DNA of 24,340 nucleotides from contig CABROZ010000023.1 of the NCBI GenBank assembly GCA_902472795.1, positions 1-24,340 on the forward strand, read 5' to 3'. Source of the DNA: an uncultured Bacteroides sp. Its GTDB lineage: Bacteria > Bacteroidota > Bacteroidia > Bacteroidales > Bacteroidaceae. The first letter of the stretch is position 1, and every line of letters begins with the position of its first letter. Position numbers and translations under genes: made by a program. The notes beneath the pieces are model-generated. The model saw only the letters and a list, made by a program, of their open reading frames with translations, did no database searches and had not been told where the DNA came from. Below are positions 14,796 through 24,156 of this stretch, piece by piece.

Positions 14796-15449
14796 ATGAA
14801 GAAACGGATATTATCAATTTTGTTTGTTGCAATGTCTTTACAGTCGGCTATGGCACAGTCTTTGGAAAAAATGCAGTGGTTCAACGAACCGGAGGAATGG
14901 GAAATAGAGGGGCGTACATTGTCCATGTTTGTAACGCCTCAGAGTGATTATTGGCGTATTTCGCACTACGGATTTACGGTGGACGATGCGCCTTTCTACT
15001 ATGCCACGTATGGCGGAGAGTTCGAAGCCAAGGTGAAGGTGACGGGAGACTATAAAGCACGTTTTGACCAGGCAGGCCTCATGCTGCGCATCGATCACGA
15101 GAACTATATCAAGGCAGGTATAGAGTTTGTGGACGGAAAATTCAATTTGAGTACGGTGGTTACCCACAAGACTTCCGACTGGAGTGTCATTGCCCTGGAT
15201 CAAAAAGTGGATTGTGTTTGGATAAAGGCCGTCAGACGACTCGATGCCGTCGAAGTGTTTTATTCTTTCGACGACAAGGAATACACACTGATGCGCAATG
15301 CCTGGATGCAGGATAATATCCCCATGCAGGTCGGACTGATGGGAGCCAGTCCCGATGGCGAGGGATTCAAGGCTACCTTCGAGCACTTCAAGGTGAAGCA
15401 TCTGCCCGACCAGCGTCGGCTGGAGTGGCTTAAGAAAAATGCCGAGTAA
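14796..15449 (+). CDS. Secreted DUF1349-family protein
   Basis: 217 residues. An N-terminal signal peptide (MKKRILSILFVAMSLQSAMA) with a probable signal peptidase I site after AMA sends it out of the cytoplasm. The rest resembles DUF1349 (sometimes called regulation-of-enolase protein 1), a concanavalin-like beta-sandwich: DYWRISHYGF, GEFEAKVKVTGDYKARFDQAGLMLRID, the W-rich strand THKTSDWSVIAL and VGLMGASPDGEGFKATFEHFKV. Such folds often bind glycans, but no enzymatic residue is evident. It is divergent from the LuxR-type gene at 13893-14675. A short 9-bp stem in its leader may affect expression. Confidence 0.85.
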   Translation: MKKRILSILFVAMSLQSAMAQSLEKMQWFNEPEEWEIEGRTLSMFVTPQSDYWRISHYGFTVDDAPFYYATYGGEFEAKVKVTGDYKARFDQAGLMLRIDHENYIKAGIEFVDGKFNLSTVVTHKTSDWSVIALDQKVDCVWIKAVRRLDAVEVFYSFDDKEYTLMRNAWMQDNIPMQVGLMGASPDGEGFKATFEHFKVKHLPDQRRLEWLKKNAE

Positions 15450-15529
15450 TTTTACCAGTTTTTCCGATTAGGCTGCAGTCGTTACGATACGTGTATTTGC
15501 AGCCTTTCTACCACACTTGCGTCGCTCGT

Positions 15530-15590
15530 GTGGGACACTTGCACGGCTCGCGAGCAACACTTGTACGGCTCGCGAGCCGTGCAAGTGTTG
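15530..15590. repeat. Palindromic repeat cluster (ACACTTG-CGGCTCGCGAGC family)
   Basis: A 36-bp perfect-length palindrome (15555-15590) has arms beginning CAACACTTG and meeting at CTCGCGAG with no loop; only one position departs, as a G-U type pair. Its left half is repeated directly just upstream (15535-15555), and a more diverged copy (CACACTTGCGTCGCTCGTGTG) begins near 15512. There is no T run after it. It resembles small dispersed intergenic palindromes more than a terminator. Confidence 0.75.
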
Positions 15591-15710
15591 TATATCGGGG
15601 TGGTCTGTGTGCTCTTCCTTCACAGCCGTTTCTGTTGCGTTCTTATGTTTCACGTTTCACCGTAACAAGCTGTCTGTCTGCCGTTTATTGTGAAACGTGA
15701 AGGACTGGTC

Positions 15711-15744
15711 CACCTTTCGTGTGTGAAAGGTGAAATAGTTTTTT
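15711..15744 (+). terminator. Possible terminator upstream of tamB
   Basis: CACCTTTC (15711-15718) pairs with GAAAGGTG (15725-15732) around a six-base loop, and six T residues follow after six more bases (15739-15744). It is about 260 bp past the DUF1349 stop, so its partner gene is unclear. It is also part of the GTGAA motif cluster. Confidence 0.4.
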
Positions 15745-15776
15745 GCCTCGGAGCAACAAATGTCGAAATAAATTGT

Positions 15777-15784
15777 TTACTTTG
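15777..15784 (+). promoter_or_regulatory. Weak -7 box for tamB-tamL
   Basis: TTACTTTG (15777-15784) matches TAnnTTTG in seven of eight bases and sits about 97 bp before the tamB ATG. No TTTG is found at the right upstream distance, so the call is tentative. Confidence 0.35.
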
Positions 15785-15880
15785 TGAAAGTTTGTGAGGC
15801 GAGGGTGAAGGGGGAGACGATTGGTTTGTTCACGTCATTCACCGTCCTTTACAGACGTGCTTCGTATGTGATGCTTGTGT

Positions 15881-18800
15881 ATGGAAAAGAAAAAGAAATG
15901 GTTGAAATGGGTGGCCTGGATATTGCTTACGCCGGTCCTGCTGTTCGTTTTGCTGATGATATTGCTTTATGTGCCTCCGGTACAGAATTTTCTGCGGAAA
16001 CAGATAACGTCCATTGCTTCCGAATCGACGGGATGGGACATATCCGTAGAACGCATCGACCTGCGTTTCCCGCTGAACCTGCTGGTCAGAGGTGTGCAAG
16101 TGATACAGCCTGCCGATTCGGTGGCCGGAGTGATGCAGCCTGATACGCTGCTCCGACTGGAAAGCCTGAACGTGCACGTGCAGGCCTGGCCTTTGCTGCG
16201 CGGACAGGTCGAGGTGGACGACATTACGCTGAAACAGGTGGCTGTCAATTCCTCCAATCTGGTGGATGGCATGCTCATCAGAGGTGTGCTGGGCAACTTC
16301 TCACTCAGAAGCCACGGTGTTGACCTGACCAACGAGGCTGTCGTACTGAACGACGTCGAACTGGCCGATACCCACTTGCAGGTGATGCTGAATGATACGA
16401 CCGAAGCGGCTCCCGATACGACTTCAACTCCTGTCAACTGGAAGGTGAAACTGAACACCATGCGGCTGAAAAACGTTTCGGTCAGCCTTGACATGCCGCT
16501 CGATTCCATGCGTCTGACCGCCCGTCTGGGAGAAGTGGGTCTGGAGGATGCAACCGCCGACCTTGGCCGTCAGCTATATGGCTGGCGACGTTTCCAGCTT
16601 GGCGAAGCGGCTCTTACTTACGATTCCGGTTCGGCCCGGCCTGCCGAAGGTTTCGACGCATCGCACGTCGCCTTGCGCGACATCCGGATAGGAATCGACT
16701 CGGTGCTGTACTATGGAAGAAATATGAGTGCCGTGATACGCGAATTTTCGATGAACGAACGCTCCGGATTGAGCGTCACTTCGCTGACCGGACGCCTGTT
16801 GGCCGATTCGGCCGTGATACGGGTGCCTTCCCTGCAACTGCAGACGCCCAACAGCGAAATGAATCTGACTGCACAAACCTATTGGGAGCTGGTTGATATC
16901 CCCACTACCGGACGTTTGTCGGCTCGCTTCAATGCCTACATCGGCAAGCAGGATGTGCTGCTCTTTGCCGGCGGACTGCCCGAAAGCTTCAAGAAGGCCT
17001 ATCCTTTCCGTCCGTTGGTGATTCATGCCGGCACGGAGGGCAATCTGAAGCAAATGCAGATTTCACGCTTCACGGCCGACCTGCCGGGCGCCTTTTCGAT
17101 GAGCGGCGGGGGCGAATTGTGGAACCTGACCGACAGCCTGACACGCAGCGGTTCGTTGGACCTCGAGATGCAGACACACGACCTGAACTTCCTGACCGAC
17201 CTGGCAGGAATGGCTTCCGACGGTTCTTTCATCATTCCCGACAGTATGCGTTTGGGTGCCCGTCTCGACCTGGAAGGTTCACGCTATACGGCCAAGATGA
17301 AACTGCATGAAGGGCACGGATTCCTCGACCTGAACGCTTTCTACGACACATCTTCCGAGAACTACGAAGCCGATTTGGTGATAGACTCATTGCAGTTGCA
17401 CCACTTCCTGCCCAAAGACTCCCTTTATCTGCTTTCGGCCAAGGTACGCGCCAAGGGAAGGGGGACCGATTTGGCTTCTTATCGGACCATGGCAGACGTG
17501 CAGGCTTCGTTAGGCAGGTTGCAATATGCGGGTTGGGACGTGTCGGGCGTACATCTGGAGGCGGGACTGAAGTCGCAGCTTGCCACTGTGCACCTGTCCA
17601 GCAACAACACGCTGCTACAGATGCAGGCCGATGCCGACATGCGTCTTGACCGCCGTTATCTGGACGGTAAATTGAAAATGGATGTGGCTCAGCTGGATTT
17701 ACATAAACTGGGCATTGCTCCCCAACCTCTGAAGCGCCCCTTTGCTTTCCAGTTAGGAGCGGAAGCCCGTCGCGACTCCATCAAGCTCGCGATGAATGCA
17801 GGCGACCTGAGCCTGAATTTCCGGGCTGAGAACACGCTGAAACACCTGCTTGACCAATCAGACAAGTTTATGAAAGTGCTGACGGCACAGATCGATAACC
17901 GCAGGCTCGACCATGCTGCCCTGCGCAAGCTGCTTCCCTCGGCAGGCATGTATCTGACAGCCGGTAAGGAAAACCCTGTCAGTTATTACCTGGCTACTAA
18001 AAACATCACGTACGACGACTTCCGGCTTGGCTTTGGATTTACTCCCGAAATCGGCATCAACGGACGGACGACGTTGCGCGGTCTGCACGTCGATTCCCTG
18101 CAGCTCGATACGTTGTTCTTTGCCATTTCGCAGGATACTACCCGCATGAAGCTGCAAGGCGGTGTCGTCAATGCTCCCGGCAATCCACAGTTCGTATTCC
18201 GCAGCACGCTGACGGGCGAGATACGCAGCGAGGACGCCGAACTGACTGCCGACTTTGTGGACGGTGAAGGACGTACGGGACTGCTGTTTGGCATCAATGC
18301 ACGTCCGCTGACCGAAGGACATGGCAAGGGCAACGGCGTATTGTTGCGCCTGACGCCGTCCGAACCGATCATCGCTTTCCGCAAGTTCCGGTTTGCCGAT
18401 GAGGCCAACTGGCTGTATCTGCATAAGGACATGCGCGTGTATGCCAATGTCGATATGGATAGCGACGACGGCATCTGTTTCCGTATGCAGTCGGACAGAA
18501 GCGATACGGTGTCGCTGCAAAACATGAACATCGAACTCGACCGTTTCCGGCTGAGCGAGTTGACGGCCATTATGCCTTACCTGCCCCGCATCACGGGATT
18601 GCTGTCGGCCGAGGCCCATTATGTGCAGACAGCTACTTCCCTGCAGTTGTCCGCCGAAGCCAACGTCAAACAGCTGACGTACGAGAAGCAACCGGTGGGC
18701 GATATAGGTTTAGGGGCGACCTGGCTGCCCGGTGAGTCGGGACAACACTATTTGAATTCTTACCTGATGGTGAACGATGAAGAAGTGATGACGGCCGACG

Positions 18801-20437
18801 GAACTTTAGTGCAGCAGGGCGAGGCCGAAACGCTGGACATAATGGCTTCCCTGAATCGTTTCCCGTTGCAGATAGCCAATGCCTTTGTGCCCGACCGCAT
18901 GGTGCAGCTGAACGGGCATGCAGGTGGAGAGTTGCGTGTCGAAGGCGCGCTCGACAAACCTCAGCTCAATGGAGAAGTGGCTTTGGACAGCGTGTCAGTC
19001 TTCGCCCGTCAGGCAGGAGCCAGGTTCTGGTTCGACAACCGTCCGATACGCTTCGAGAACAACCGTCTGCTGTTCAATCAGTTCTCGATATACACTACCA
19101 GCCGGAATCCGTTCACGATCGACGGTAATGTCGATTTCCGCGACCTGAACCGTCCGACGGCCAACCTGAACCTGAAGGCTCAGAACTATACGTTGCTCGA
19201 TGCACCCCGTACCCGTGAAAGTCTGGTGTATGGCAAGGTCTTTGTCGATCTGATGGCTACCGTTCGCGGTCCGTTGGATGCGTTGGTGATGCGAGGCAAC
19301 ATGAACCTGTTGGGAAACACCGATGTGACCTACGTCATGACCGATTCGCCGTTGACGGTCGAGGACCGGCTGGACGGACTGGTCACTTTTACTTCGTTTG
19401 CCGATACCACTTCCGTACACCCCGTCGAAGTGCAGACTCTGTCGTTGGGAGGAATGGATATGGTGATGACTGTCCACATCGACAATGCCGTACGGTTGCG
19501 GGCCGACCTCAATCCCGACCGAAGCAATTACGTCGAGCTGGAAGGCGGGGGCGACCTGACCCTGCAATACACGTCGATGGGCGAAATGAATCTGAACGGC
19601 CGCTACACGTTGTCGGGCGGTAAAATGAAATATTCGCTTCCCGTCATTCCCCTGGAAGAATTTAAGCTGACCAACGGCAGCTATGTGGAATGGAGAGGCG
19701 ACCTGATGAACCCCATACTGAACCTGACTGCCACGGAACGGAAACGTGCCTCGGTGGCTACCGATGATGACGGCGGATCGAAGATGGTCAACTTTGATGT
19801 TTCCATCTCGATCAAGAACCGTCTGGAAGCCCCCGAACTGGTATTCGACATTGCTGCTCCCGAGGATGCGACGGTCGAGAACGAACTGCAGGCCATGGGT
19901 GCCGAAGAGCGCAGTACGCAGGCTATTGCCATGCTGGCTACAGGCGTTTATCTGAAGAGTGGTGCAAAGGGAGGCGGACTGAACATGGGTGCTGCGCTGA
20001 ACAGTGTGTTGCAAAGCCAGATTAATGCGCTTGCCGGTTCGGCTTTCGAAAAGATGGATGCCAGCTTCAGTGTGGGCATCGAGGACCGTACGGCTGCCGA
20101 AACGGGTGAAAAGCAGACCGACGTCAGCTTCCGTTATTCGCAACGTTTCTTTAACGACCGTGTACAGATTGTGATTGGTGGCAAGGTGTCCACCGGAGCC
20201 AATGCAACCAACGATGTTGAGTCGTTCATCGACAACATTTCGCTGGAATACAGGTTGGACGCCTCGGGAACCCGCTATGTACGTGTGTTCCACAACAAGA
20301 ACTACGAGAGCATTCTGGACGGAGAAATTACCGAAACCGGTGTCGGCCTTGTGCTTCGCCGGAAGATGGACCGTCTGGGCGAGCTGTTTATCTTCAAGCG
20401 CAACAAGAAGAAGGACGATAAGTTAGTAGAAGAATGA
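15881..20437 (+). CDS. tamB: Translocation and assembly module protein TamB
   Basis: 1518 residues from the ATG at 15881 (a TTG two codons earlier is less likely). A lysine-rich start (MEKKKKWLKW) and one hydrophobic segment (about 9-32) anchor it in the inner membrane. The long remainder is repetitive beta-strand sequence of the AsmA/TamB type (first part: ISVERIDLRFPLNLLVRGVQV), which is expected to form a hydrophobic groove across the periplasm. The last 350-400 residues match the conserved DUF490/TamB domain, with stretches such as LNGHAGGELRVEGALDKPQLNGEVAL and GGKMKYSLPVIPLEEFKL, and a final beta-rich end. It is followed 25 bp later by tamL; both should act together in outer-membrane protein or lipid delivery. 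Confidence 0.92.
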   Translation: MEKKKKWLKWVAWILLTPVLLFVLLMILLYVPPVQNFLRKQITSIASESTGWDISVERIDLRFPLNLLVRGVQVIQPADSVAGVMQPDTLLRLESLNVHVQAWPLLRGQVEVDDITLKQVAVNSSNLVDGMLIRGVLGNFSLRSHGVDLTNEAVVLNDVELADTHLQVMLNDTTEAAPDTTSTPVNWKVKLNTMRLKNVSVSLDMPLDSMRLTARLGEVGLEDATADLGRQLYGWRRFQLGEAALTYDSGSARPAEGFDASHVALRDIRIGIDSVLYYGRNMSAVIREFSMNERSGLSVTSLTGRLLADSAVIRVPSLQLQTPNSEMNLTAQTYWELVDIPTTGRLSARFNAYIGKQDVLLFAGGLPESFKKAYPFRPLVIHAGTEGNLKQMQISRFTADLPGAFSMSGGGELWNLTDSLTRSGSLDLEMQTHDLNFLTDLAGMASDGSFIIPDSMRLGARLDLEGSRYTAKMKLHEGHGFLDLNAFYDTSSENYEADLVIDSLQLHHFLPKDSLYLLSAKVRAKGRGTDLASYRTMADVQASLGRLQYAGWDVSGVHLEAGLKSQLATVHLSSNNTLLQMQADADMRLDRRYLDGKLKMDVAQLDLHKLGIAPQPLKRPFAFQLGAEARRDSIKLAMNAGDLSLNFRAENTLKHLLDQSDKFMKVLTAQIDNRRLDHAALRKLLPSAGMYLTAGKENPVSYYLATKNITYDDFRLGFGFTPEIGINGRTTLRGLHVDSLQLDTLFFAISQDTTRMKLQGGVVNAPGNPQFVFRSTLTGEIRSEDAELTADFVDGEGRTGLLFGINARPLTEGHGKGNGVLLRLTPSEPIIAFRKFRFADEANWLYLHKDMRVYANVDMDSDDGICFRMQSDRSDTVSLQNMNIELDRFRLSELTAIMPYLPRITGLLSAEAHYVQTATSLQLSAEANVKQLTYEKQPVGDIGLGATWLPGESGQHYLNSYLMVNDEEVMTADGTLVQQGEAETLDIMASLNRFPLQIANAFVPDRMVQLNGHAGGELRVEGALDKPQLNGEVALDSVSVFARQAGARFWFDNRPIRFENNRLLFNQFSIYTTSRNPFTIDGNVDFRDLNRPTANLNLKAQNYTLLDAPRTRESLVYGKVFVDLMATVRGPLDALVMRGNMNLLGNTDVTYVMTDSPLTVEDRLDGLVTFTSFADTTSVHPVEVQTLSLGGMDMVMTVHIDNAVRLRADLNPDRSNYVELEGGGDLTLQYTSMGEMNLNGRYTLSGGKMKYSLPVIPLEEFKLTNGSYVEWRGDLMNPILNLTATERKRASVATDDDGGSKMVNFDVSISIKNRLEAPELVFDIAAPEDATVENELQAMGAEERSTQAIAMLATGVYLKSGAKGGGLNMGAALNSVLQSQINALAGSAFEKMDASFSVGIEDRTAAETGEKQTDVSFRYSQRFFNDRVQIVIGGKVSTGANATNDVESFIDNISLEYRLDASGTRYVRVFHNKNYESILDGEITETGVGLVLRRKMDRLGELFIFKRNKKKDDKLVEE

Positions 20438-20462
20438 CAAGAAGCATGAAGAGGAAACATAT

Positions 20463-22817
20463 ATGAAACGATTGATACTATATTTGATAGGGCTGGCTTT
20501 CCTGTCGGCATGTTCCACAACGAAACATCTGCCCGAGGGAGAAATCCTCTATACGGGACAGAAACCGATGATTGTGGAAAACCGCAGTACTACCTCCGTA
20601 GGCGAAACAGCCATGGAAGAGATTGAAGCCGCGCTTGCCACAGCTCCCAACAATTCTTTTTTGGGCAGTTCGACCCTGCGTATTCCTTTTCCTTTCGGCT
20701 TGTGGGTGTACAATGGTTTTGTGAAGTATGAAAAAGGCATCGGTCGCTGGATATTCAATAAGTTTGCGGCCAAGCCGGTGTTGCTTTCTTCGGTCAATCC
20801 CGATATCCGTCAGAAGGCAGCGAGCAATCTGTTGCGCGATTACGGCTATTTCAACGGGACGGTAAGCTATCAGACATTTATCGATCCGAAAGATTCGCTG
20901 AAGGCCAAATTGCAATATACGGTGGACATGCGCAATCCTTATGTTATCGATACGGTGACCTATCACGGTTTCACCGAACGTACCTTGCGCATCATGGAGG
21001 CGAGTCGCCGCCGCTCGCTGATCAGTCCGGGCGAACAGTTCAATGTGCTCGACTTGGACGGTGAGCGTACCCGCATCAGCGACTTGCTGCGCAACGTGGG
21101 TTGCTATTTTTTCCGTCCCGATTATCTGGTCTATCAGGCCGATACGACATTGGTCCCCGGCGGACATGTAGCCATGCGGATGGTGCCTGTTGCCGGGATG
21201 CCGAAGAGTGCCGAACGCCCTTTCTATGTGGGGCGTAAGTCGTTTTTCCTGTTGGGAAAGCAGGGCGAGATGCCCAATGACAGTCTGGAATACAAAGACT
21301 TGAAGATTTACTATCACGATAAACTGAAACTTCGTCCCAACATGGTGTACCGTTGGGTGAACTATCAGGGATACCGGATGAAACGCCAGGTACAGGACAG
21401 TACCGGCATAACGCGTCGCCGTTCGTTCGAGGGACTGTTCAGTGCTTATCGGCAGAGTCGTGTGCAGAATCGCCTTTCCAATGTAGGTATTTTCCGTTAT
21501 GCCGACATACAGTATGTGCCACGTGATACGGCGCTTGTATCCGACACACTCGATATCAATATTGTGGCTATGCTCGACAAACCTTACGATGCGGAGTTCG
21601 ACTTCAACATAAAGATGAAGAGCAACAACCAGACGGGACCCGGTGCGTCGTTTACGGTGACCAAGAACAATGTATTCGGTGGTGGAGAGACGTGGAACGT
21701 AAAGTTAGACGGTTCTTATGAATGGCAGACTGGCAAGGATCGTTCTTCGCTGATGAACAGTTATGAGTTGGGACTGTCCACTTCGCTGACGTTTCCGCGT
21801 GTAGTCTTTCCGCGAATGGGTGATCGCGAGTACGACTTCCCGGCTACGACGACATTCCGTTTGTATGCCGATCAGTTGAACCGTGCCAAATACTATAAGC
21901 TGTTGGCTTTCGGTGGAAATGCTACGTACGATTTTCAACCCAAGCCCACCAGCAAGCATAGCTTTACACCTTTCCGTCTGACGTTTAATGTCCTACGCGA
22001 TCCGACCGACGCGTTTCAGAATCTTCAGGCAGAGAATCCGGCTTTGTACGTCAGTTTGCGCGATCAGTTCATCCCGGCTATCGAGTACACCTATACTTAC
22101 GACAATGCTTCGGTGCGTTCGGTGCGCAATCCCATCTGGTGGCAGACTACCGTTGCTTCGGCCGGTAACCTGACTTCGGCCATTTACCGTCTGTGTGGGC
22201 AGCCGTTCAGTAAAAAAGACAAGACGTTGCTTGGGGTACCTTTTGCCCAGTTCCTGAAGCTGAATACCGAGTTCCGTTATCATTTTCGGATCGATAAGAA
22301 TCAGTTGATAGCTTCGCGCATTGCAGCAGGTGCCATCTGGTCTTATGGAAATACTACGACAGCACCTTATACCGAACAGTTCTACATCGGTGGTGCCAAC
22401 AGTGTCCGTGCCTTTACTGCACGCAGTATAGGTCCCGGCGGCTATCCGCCCGATGAGGACAATAAGTATTCGTTCATCAATCATGTGGGCGATGTTCGTT
22501 TGGAAGCGAATATCGAGTATCGTTTCCGTATTATCAGCGATCTGCATGGAGCCTTGTTCCTCGATGCGGGCAACGTCTGGCTGATTCGCAAGGACGATTC
22601 GCGTCCCGGTGGCGAACTGACGTTGAAGGATTTTGCCAACCAGATTGCACTGGGTACGGGCTTCGGATTGCGATACGACCTTGATTTTCTGGTGTTTCGA
22701 TTGGACTGTGGTGTCGGATTGCACGATCCTTACGATACCGGGAAGTCGGGCTATTACAACATTCCGAAGTTTCGCGATAGTTTAGCCGTACATTTTGCTA
22801 TCGGTTACCCGTTCTGA
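20463..22817 (+). CDS. tamL: TamA-like outer membrane lipoprotein (TamL, Omp85 superfamily)
   Basis: 784 residues. The signal peptide ends in LSAC with C17 lipidated, which marks the lipoprotein version of TamA found in Bacteroidetes (TamL); TamA of Proteobacteria has no lipid. POTRA-like domains fill the first part (for example YVIDTVTYHGFTERTL near residue 160). From about residue 380 on, a 16-strand Omp85 barrel is predicted, with alternating hydrophobic strands and a terminal phenylalanine (IGYPF). The loop-6 motif usually written VRGF/Y appears here as VRAF (648-651). It lies 25 bp after tamB in the same operon. It likely inserts or moves outer-membrane components together with TamB. Confidence 0.92.
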   Translation: MKRLILYLIGLAFLSACSTTKHLPEGEILYTGQKPMIVENRSTTSVGETAMEEIEAALATAPNNSFLGSSTLRIPFPFGLWVYNGFVKYEKGIGRWIFNKFAAKPVLLSSVNPDIRQKAASNLLRDYGYFNGTVSYQTFIDPKDSLKAKLQYTVDMRNPYVIDTVTYHGFTERTLRIMEASRRRSLISPGEQFNVLDLDGERTRISDLLRNVGCYFFRPDYLVYQADTTLVPGGHVAMRMVPVAGMPKSAERPFYVGRKSFFLLGKQGEMPNDSLEYKDLKIYYHDKLKLRPNMVYRWVNYQGYRMKRQVQDSTGITRRRSFEGLFSAYRQSRVQNRLSNVGIFRYADIQYVPRDTALVSDTLDINIVAMLDKPYDAEFDFNIKMKSNNQTGPGASFTVTKNNVFGGGETWNVKLDGSYEWQTGKDRSSLMNSYELGLSTSLTFPRVVFPRMGDREYDFPATTTFRLYADQLNRAKYYKLLAFGGNATYDFQPKPTSKHSFTPFRLTFNVLRDPTDAFQNLQAENPALYVSLRDQFIPAIEYTYTYDNASVRSVRNPIWWQTTVASAGNLTSAIYRLCGQPFSKKDKTLLGVPFAQFLKLNTEFRYHFRIDKNQLIASRIAAGAIWSYGNTTTAPYTEQFYIGGANSVRAFTARSIGPGGYPPDEDNKYSFINHVGDVRLEANIEYRFRIISDLHGALFLDAGNVWLIRKDDSRPGGELTLKDFANQIALGTGFGLRYDLDFLVFRLDCGVGLHDPYDTGKSGYYNIPKFRDSLAVHFAIGYPF

Positions 22818-22886
22818 TGCTACGTTGGTGTGAACGTTCTTTCCCTGACAGCGCACATACTAATTTGACAGCATTCCGGTGTTTTT

Positions 22887-22919
22887 ATTGGATAATCTCA
22901 GTAAAATTCCTTAATTTTG
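22887..22919 (+). promoter_or_regulatory. Promoter of the nucleotidyltransferase gene
   Basis: ATTG (22887-22890), 21 bp, then TAATTTTG (22912-22919) fits the Bacteroides promoter. Start is expected near 22926, about 43 bp before the ATG. No clear terminator for tamL is visible between 22818 and this promoter. Confidence 0.7.
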
Positions 22920-22968
22920 TCGCATCATTAAAACGAAAAATACACTAACCTTTTTAATATAACAAGAT

Positions 22969-23880
22969 ATGAAACCTACATTATTCTTATTGGCAGCCGG
23001 TATGGGCAGCCGTTACGGTGGTTTAAAACAATTGGACGGACTGGGCCCGAACGGCGAAACCATCATGGATTATTCTATCTACGATGCTATCCATGCAGGG
23101 TTTGGCAAGCTCGTGTTCGTTATCCGTAAAGACTTTGAACAAGATTTCCGTGATAAAATCATTTCTAAATACGAAGGACACATCCCCTGCGAATTGGTAT
23201 TCCAGTCGTTGGATGCACTGCCCGAAGGCTTTACCTGTCCTGAAGGTCGTACGAAACCTTGGGGTACGAATCATGCCGTACTGATGGGTGCCAATGTTAT
23301 CAAGGAGCCTTTTGCCGTTATCAATTGTGATGACTTCTATGGTCGTGACTCGTTCCAAGTAATGGGTAAGTTCTTGGCTAATCTGCCGGAAGGCTCGAAG
23401 AATGTATATTCGATGGTGGGTTTCCGTGTGGGCAATACGTTGAGCGAGAGCGGTACCGTATCACGCGGCATCTGTACGACGGACGACAAACATCTGCTTA
23501 CCTCGGTAGTGGAGCGTACCAAGATTCAGCGCATCGACGGCGAAGTGAAGTACATTGACGACAATGGCGAATGGACGGCTACAGCCGACACGACTCCCGT
23601 CAGCATGAACTTCTGGGGCTTTACTCCCGATTACTTTGCCTACAGTGCCGAGTATTTCAAGACTTTCTTGAGCGATCCAAAGAATATGGAGAATCTGAAG
23701 AGCGAATTCTTCATTCCGTTGATGGTGGATAAGCTGATCAACGAAGGTACTGCTACGGTAGAGGTATTGGATACGACCAGCAAGTGGTTTGGCGTTACGT
23801 ATCCGGAAGATCGTCAGAGCGTTGTGGACAAGATCAAGGCGTTGGTTGATGCCGGCGAATATCCTGCCAAACTGTTTTGA
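22969..23880 (+). CDS. Sugar-phosphate nucleotidyltransferase-like protein
   Basis: 303 residues with a nucleotidyltransferase (GT-A) fold. The start LLAAGMGSRYGGLKQLDGLGPNGETIMDYSIYDA is the G-x-G-x-R...K signature that binds the NTP, followed by WGTNHAVLMGA and the metal-binding acidic pair in INCDDFYG. Such enzymes join NTP and a sugar 1-phosphate, but the usual partner motifs that would name the sugar are not evident, so substrate is open. Single gene with its own promoter and terminator; the A-rich leader and ATG fit Bacteroides habits. No neighbour in the window gives a pathway. Confidence 0.85.
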   Translation: MKPTLFLLAAGMGSRYGGLKQLDGLGPNGETIMDYSIYDAIHAGFGKLVFVIRKDFEQDFRDKIISKYEGHIPCELVFQSLDALPEGFTCPEGRTKPWGTNHAVLMGANVIKEPFAVINCDDFYGRDSFQVMGKFLANLPEGSKNVYSMVGFRVGNTLSESGTVSRGICTTDDKHLLTSVVERTKIQRIDGEVKYIDDNGEWTATADTTPVSMNFWGFTPDYFAYSAEYFKTFLSDPKNMENLKSEFFIPLMVDKLINEGTATVEVLDTTSKWFGVTYPEDRQSVVDKIKALVDAGEYPAKLF

Positions 23881-23913
23881 TAAAGGCGAACTGTTCGATA
23901 GATAAATATGAAG

Positions 23914-23947
23914 GCGTAGGGCTGTAGCAGGCTCTGCGCTTTTTTTG
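23914..23947 (+). terminator. Terminator of the nucleotidyltransferase gene
   Basis: A 10-bp stem (23914-23923 with 23930-23939, three G-U wobbles) with a six-base loop is followed directly by a run of T residues to about 23947. It begins 33 bp past the stop codon. Confidence 0.85.
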
Positions 23948-23992
23948 TATGCGCTGCAAGTCGGATGGGATCTACCTTCGTTACGCTAACTG

Positions 23993-24066
23993 TGCAGCTT
24001 GGCTGCACTAACTGTTGCAGTGGAACTGCATTAACTGTGCAGCGCAACTGCATGAACTGTTGCAAT
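23993..24066. repeat. Array of 15-bp palindromes with 22-23-bp period (right copy)
   Basis: Units TGCAGC-ttg-GCTGCA (23993), TGCAGT-gga-ACTGCA (24016) and TGCAGC-gca-ACTGCA (24038) are followed by a half unit TGCAAT (24061). Spacers are CTAACTGT, TTAACTG and TGAACTGT. Arm sequences differ from the left array (133-207) but change on both sides together, so the palindromes are kept. The rest of 23949-24156 holds no gene that I can support. Confidence 0.85.
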
Positions 24067-24156
24067 TCGGAGCGCTGACTGAGGCTTTTTTTGTGGACAG
24101 TTGGATGGTTCGAGCTATGCTGTAGCCCGGGAGAAATGCAGGGGATGAGGCATAAT

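Larger units (their letters stand above)
15619..15842. repeat. Cluster of GTGAA/TTCAC motifs
   Basis: About eleven GTGAA or TTCAC pentamers fall in 224 bp, where chance predicts fewer than one. Several are paired at 7-bp spacing: TTTCAC at 15648 and 15655, GTGAAA at 15690 with GTGAA at 15697, GTGAAA at 15723 and 15730. The first and second pairs form a 12-bp inverted repeat (TTCACGTTTCAC with GTGAAACGTGAA). More single copies occur at 15784, 15805, 15829 and 15838, inside the likely leader of tamB. Confidence 0.7.

Noticed and set aside
15784..16143. 119-codon plus-strand frame across the tamB start
   Set aside because: It overlaps the start of tamB in another frame and has no recognisable domain; tamB has the membrane anchor and family sequence.
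18995..20293. 432-codon minus-strand frame opposite tamB
   Set aside because: It is a histidine- and glutamine-rich antisense shadow of tamB, as are the other long minus-strand frames at 9212-10132 and 12570-13418.
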